DNA of 5,806 nt from Archaeoglobales archaeon (GTDB lineage: Archaea > Halobacteriota > Archaeoglobi > Archaeoglobales > Archaeoglobaceae). Both the position numbers and the translations under genes were made by a program. Positions 4,452-5,806 of the stretch are shown piece after piece. The number at the start of each line of letters is the position of its first letter. Within the stretch, counting starts at the first letter, position 1. Below the pieces are notes generated by a model. The model did not search any database. It had not been told where the DNA came from and worked only from the letters and a program-made list of their open reading frames with translations. Location of the stretch: the NCBI GenBank assembly GCA_003662985.1, contig QMZD01000128.1, positions 1 through 5,806 on the forward strand, written 5' to 3'.

Positions 4452-5687
4452 ATGCAAAAAAGATTTGCCAGGATGACAAGGATAGACGACTCCATAAATG
4501 CGATAGATGGTTTGGAATGCTGGGGAATCAAAGAAGGAAAAGATGGTCTTGGAATTGTGAAATGTGAGGGAAAAATTTCGGGGGTTTTCACGACTAACAG
4601 AATAAAGGCAGCTCCGGTTATCGTTACGGCTGAACATGTGAAAGGAGGGAGTTTCAAAGGACTGGTTGTGAACAGCGGAAATGCCAATGCTTTTACCGGA
4701 GAAAAAGGGTTTGAGAACGCAAAGAGAATGGCAGAAATACTGGCTTCGAAACTCTCATGTAAGCCTGAAGAAATTGCCGTCTGTTCTACCGGTGTTATCG
4801 GCAGACAACTTAAAATGGGATGGATAGAATCAAAAATGGAGGAGGTTTTTGCGAGACTGGAGAACAGCAGAGAGGCAGCGAAGAACTTTGTAAAGGCTAT
4901 TACGACTACTGATAGATTTCTAAAGGAATATGCGGTAAAAGTTGGTGACATCATCATTGCGGGAGTCGCTAAGGGGGCAGGGATGATCGCCCCATCGATG
5001 AAGTCAGCAACCACAGCTACGATGCTTGCATTCCTCTTTACCGATGCTGATCTTGAGAAAACGGAGATGGATGGATTTCTGTTGAACGCTGTAGAAAGAT
5101 CCTTCAACGTTGCAACCGTCGATGGAGACACATCTACAAACGACACGGTATTGCTGATTTCAACGGGTAAAAAGAAAGTGGAGAGAGACGATAAAGAGCT
5201 TTTCCGTGATGCTTTAACGCATGTATGCTTTCAGCTTGCAAAGATGATTGTGAAGGATGGAGAGGGGGCGACGAAGGTTTTCGAGGTTCATGTGAAGAAT
5301 GCAAGGAGTGATGAGGAGGCCTTTAAAGCTGCTAAGACAATTGCGAACTCGTTGCTAGTTAAAACAGCAATTTTTGGATGCGATGCTAACTGGGGGAGAA
5401 TAATAGCTGCCCTTGGCTATTCTGGGATTGAAATTACTGAGAACATCACTTTATGGTTTGAAAAGGATGTTGAGAGCGAGAAAAACGGTAAGAAAGGCAA
5501 TGAAAAGGTTTATTTGCTTGAAAAAGGCGTACAGACGGGTTTTGAGGATGAAGCATCCGACTTTCTCAGAAAAACGGATGATTTCAGAATTATTGTTGAA
5601 CTCGATGTTGGGGATGGCAAGGGTTATGCGATTGGCTGTGATCTAACCTATGATTACGTTAAGCTTAACGCGGAATACACAACTTAA
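4452..5687 (+). CDS. argJ: Glutamate N-acetyltransferase ArgJ (ornithine acetyltransferase)
   Basis: ArgJ moves the acetyl group from N-acetylornithine to glutamate in the cyclic arginine pathway; some homologues also use acetyl-CoA. The precursor cleaves itself before a threonine to give alpha and beta chains. Motifs, numbered from the 4452 start: GVFTTNRIKAAPV (45-55), VVNSGNANAFTG (72-83), AKGAGMIAPSM (173-183), the ATMLAF cleavage site with T190 as likely nucleophile, DGDTSTNDTV (224-233), KDGEGATK (268-275), FGCDANWGRI (308-317) and GCDLTYDYVKLNA (395-407). Length 411 is normal. A five-residue insertion KSATT (184-188) precedes the cleavage site. Start: the TATA box at 4422-4430 predicts leaderless initiation at ATG 4452; ATG 4473 (404 residues) aligns best with homologue N termini and is the main alternative. 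A frame-open TTG at 4338 lies upstream of the promoter and is rejected. Confidence 0.92.
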   Translation: MQKRFARMTRIDDSINAIDGLECWGIKEGKDGLGIVKCEGKISGVFTTNRIKAAPVIVTAEHVKGGSFKGLVVNSGNANAFTGEKGFENAKRMAEILASKLSCKPEEIAVCSTGVIGRQLKMGWIESKMEEVFARLENSREAAKNFVKAITTTDRFLKEYAVKVGDIIIAGVAKGAGMIAPSMKSATTATMLAFLFTDADLEKTEMDGFLLNAVERSFNVATVDGDTSTNDTVLLISTGKKKVERDDKELFRDALTHVCFQLAKMIVKDGEGATKVFEVHVKNARSDEEAFKAAKTIANSLLVKTAIFGCDANWGRIIAALGYSGIEITENITLWFEKDVESEKNGKKGNEKVYLLEKGVQTGFEDEASDFLRKTDDFRIIVELDVGDGKGYAIGCDLTYDYVKLNAEYTT

Positions 5688-5697
5688 CTTCTTTAAC

Positions 5698-5702
5698 GGT
5701 GG
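5698..5702 (+). promoter_or_regulatory. Ribosome binding site of the gene after argJ
   Basis: GGTGG ends 6 bp before the ATG at 5709, a good archaeal spacing. It also lies within the 21-bp gap after the argJ stop, supporting translation from an argJ-led transcript. Confidence 0.55.
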
Positions 5703-5708
5703 AATGTG

Positions 5709-5806
5709 ATGAGGATAGCGATAATTGGAGCGGGCTTGAGCGGTCTAACGGCGGCGAACTGCTTGAAAGAGTATGCCGATGTTACGGTATATGAGAGTGA
5801 GAAGGA
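5709..5806 (+). CDS. FAD/NAD(P)-binding oxidoreductase, 5' part only
   Basis: Only the first 32 codons are in the window. They read MRIAIIGAGLSGLTAAN and then a strand-like segment ending VTVYESEK. This is a textbook N-terminal dinucleotide-binding beta-alpha-beta unit: the GxGxxG loop (GAGLSG, residues 7-12) and an acidic residue (E29) at the end of strand 2 for the adenosine ribose, as in FAD-dependent amine-oxidase-like, geranylgeranyl-reductase-like and related flavoenzymes. The exact family and substrate cannot be decided from this fragment. It begins 21 bp after argJ with a good ribosome binding site, so it is probably in the argJ operon. An in-frame GTG one codon upstream (5706) is a less likely start. 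Confidence 0.8.
   Translation, partial: MRIAIIGAGLSGLTAANCLKEYADVTVYESEK

Noticed and set aside
4424..5146. 240-codon open frame on the minus strand
   Set aside because: It lies antisense to argJ, whose frame shows all family motifs; the minus-strand product is Ser/Phe-rich with no recognisable domain.

Overview
The window looks like chromosomal DNA of a euryarchaeon, most plausibly a heme-making, Archaeoglobales-like organism. The basis is a tRNA gene split by an archaeal bulge-helix-bulge intron and lacking an encoded CCA, TATA-type promoters about 25-27 bp before several start codons, GGTG-type ribosome binding sites, and an archaeal/sulfate-reducer route to heme from siroheme. The species assignment is inference; there is no rRNA here.

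Layout: (1) 1-219 has no gene I can support. It holds a C/A-rich tandem repeat at the left edge, a 14-bp tandem duplication and the tRNA promoter. (2) 220-326 is tRNA-Pro(GGG) with a 33-nt intron. (3) 422-958 (+) is a stand-alone Cas4-like Fe-S nuclease with no CRISPR array or other cas gene in view. (4) 1968-949 and 2670-1975 (-) form a two-gene operon: precorrin-2 dehydrogenase, then a fused two-domain siroheme decarboxylase (AhbA-AhbB). (5) 2828-3394 (+) is an unrecognised membrane-anchored or secreted protein, divergent from the operon. (6) 4291-3428 (-) is a ThiD-type HMP-phosphate kinase. (7) 4452-5687 (+) is ArgJ, followed closely by the start of an FAD/NAD-binding oxidoreductase at 5709 that runs off the window.

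Functional links: the two minus-strand genes carry out consecutive parts of one pathway (precorrin-2 to sirohydrochlorin; then, after iron insertion, siroheme to didecarboxysiroheme), feeding siroheme and alternative heme synthesis. ThiD (thiamine) and ArgJ (arginine) are divergent housekeeping genes sharing a 160-bp control region with AT-rich boxes and inverted repeats.

No clearly new multi-gene system is visible. The points most worth checking are the fused AhbAB, a five-residue insertion just before the ArgJ autoprocessing threonine, a tRNA intron whose first six bases copy the start of exon 2, the solo Cas4-like gene, and a recurring pattern of short tandem duplications (units of 9-14 bp) in spacers and gene ends.
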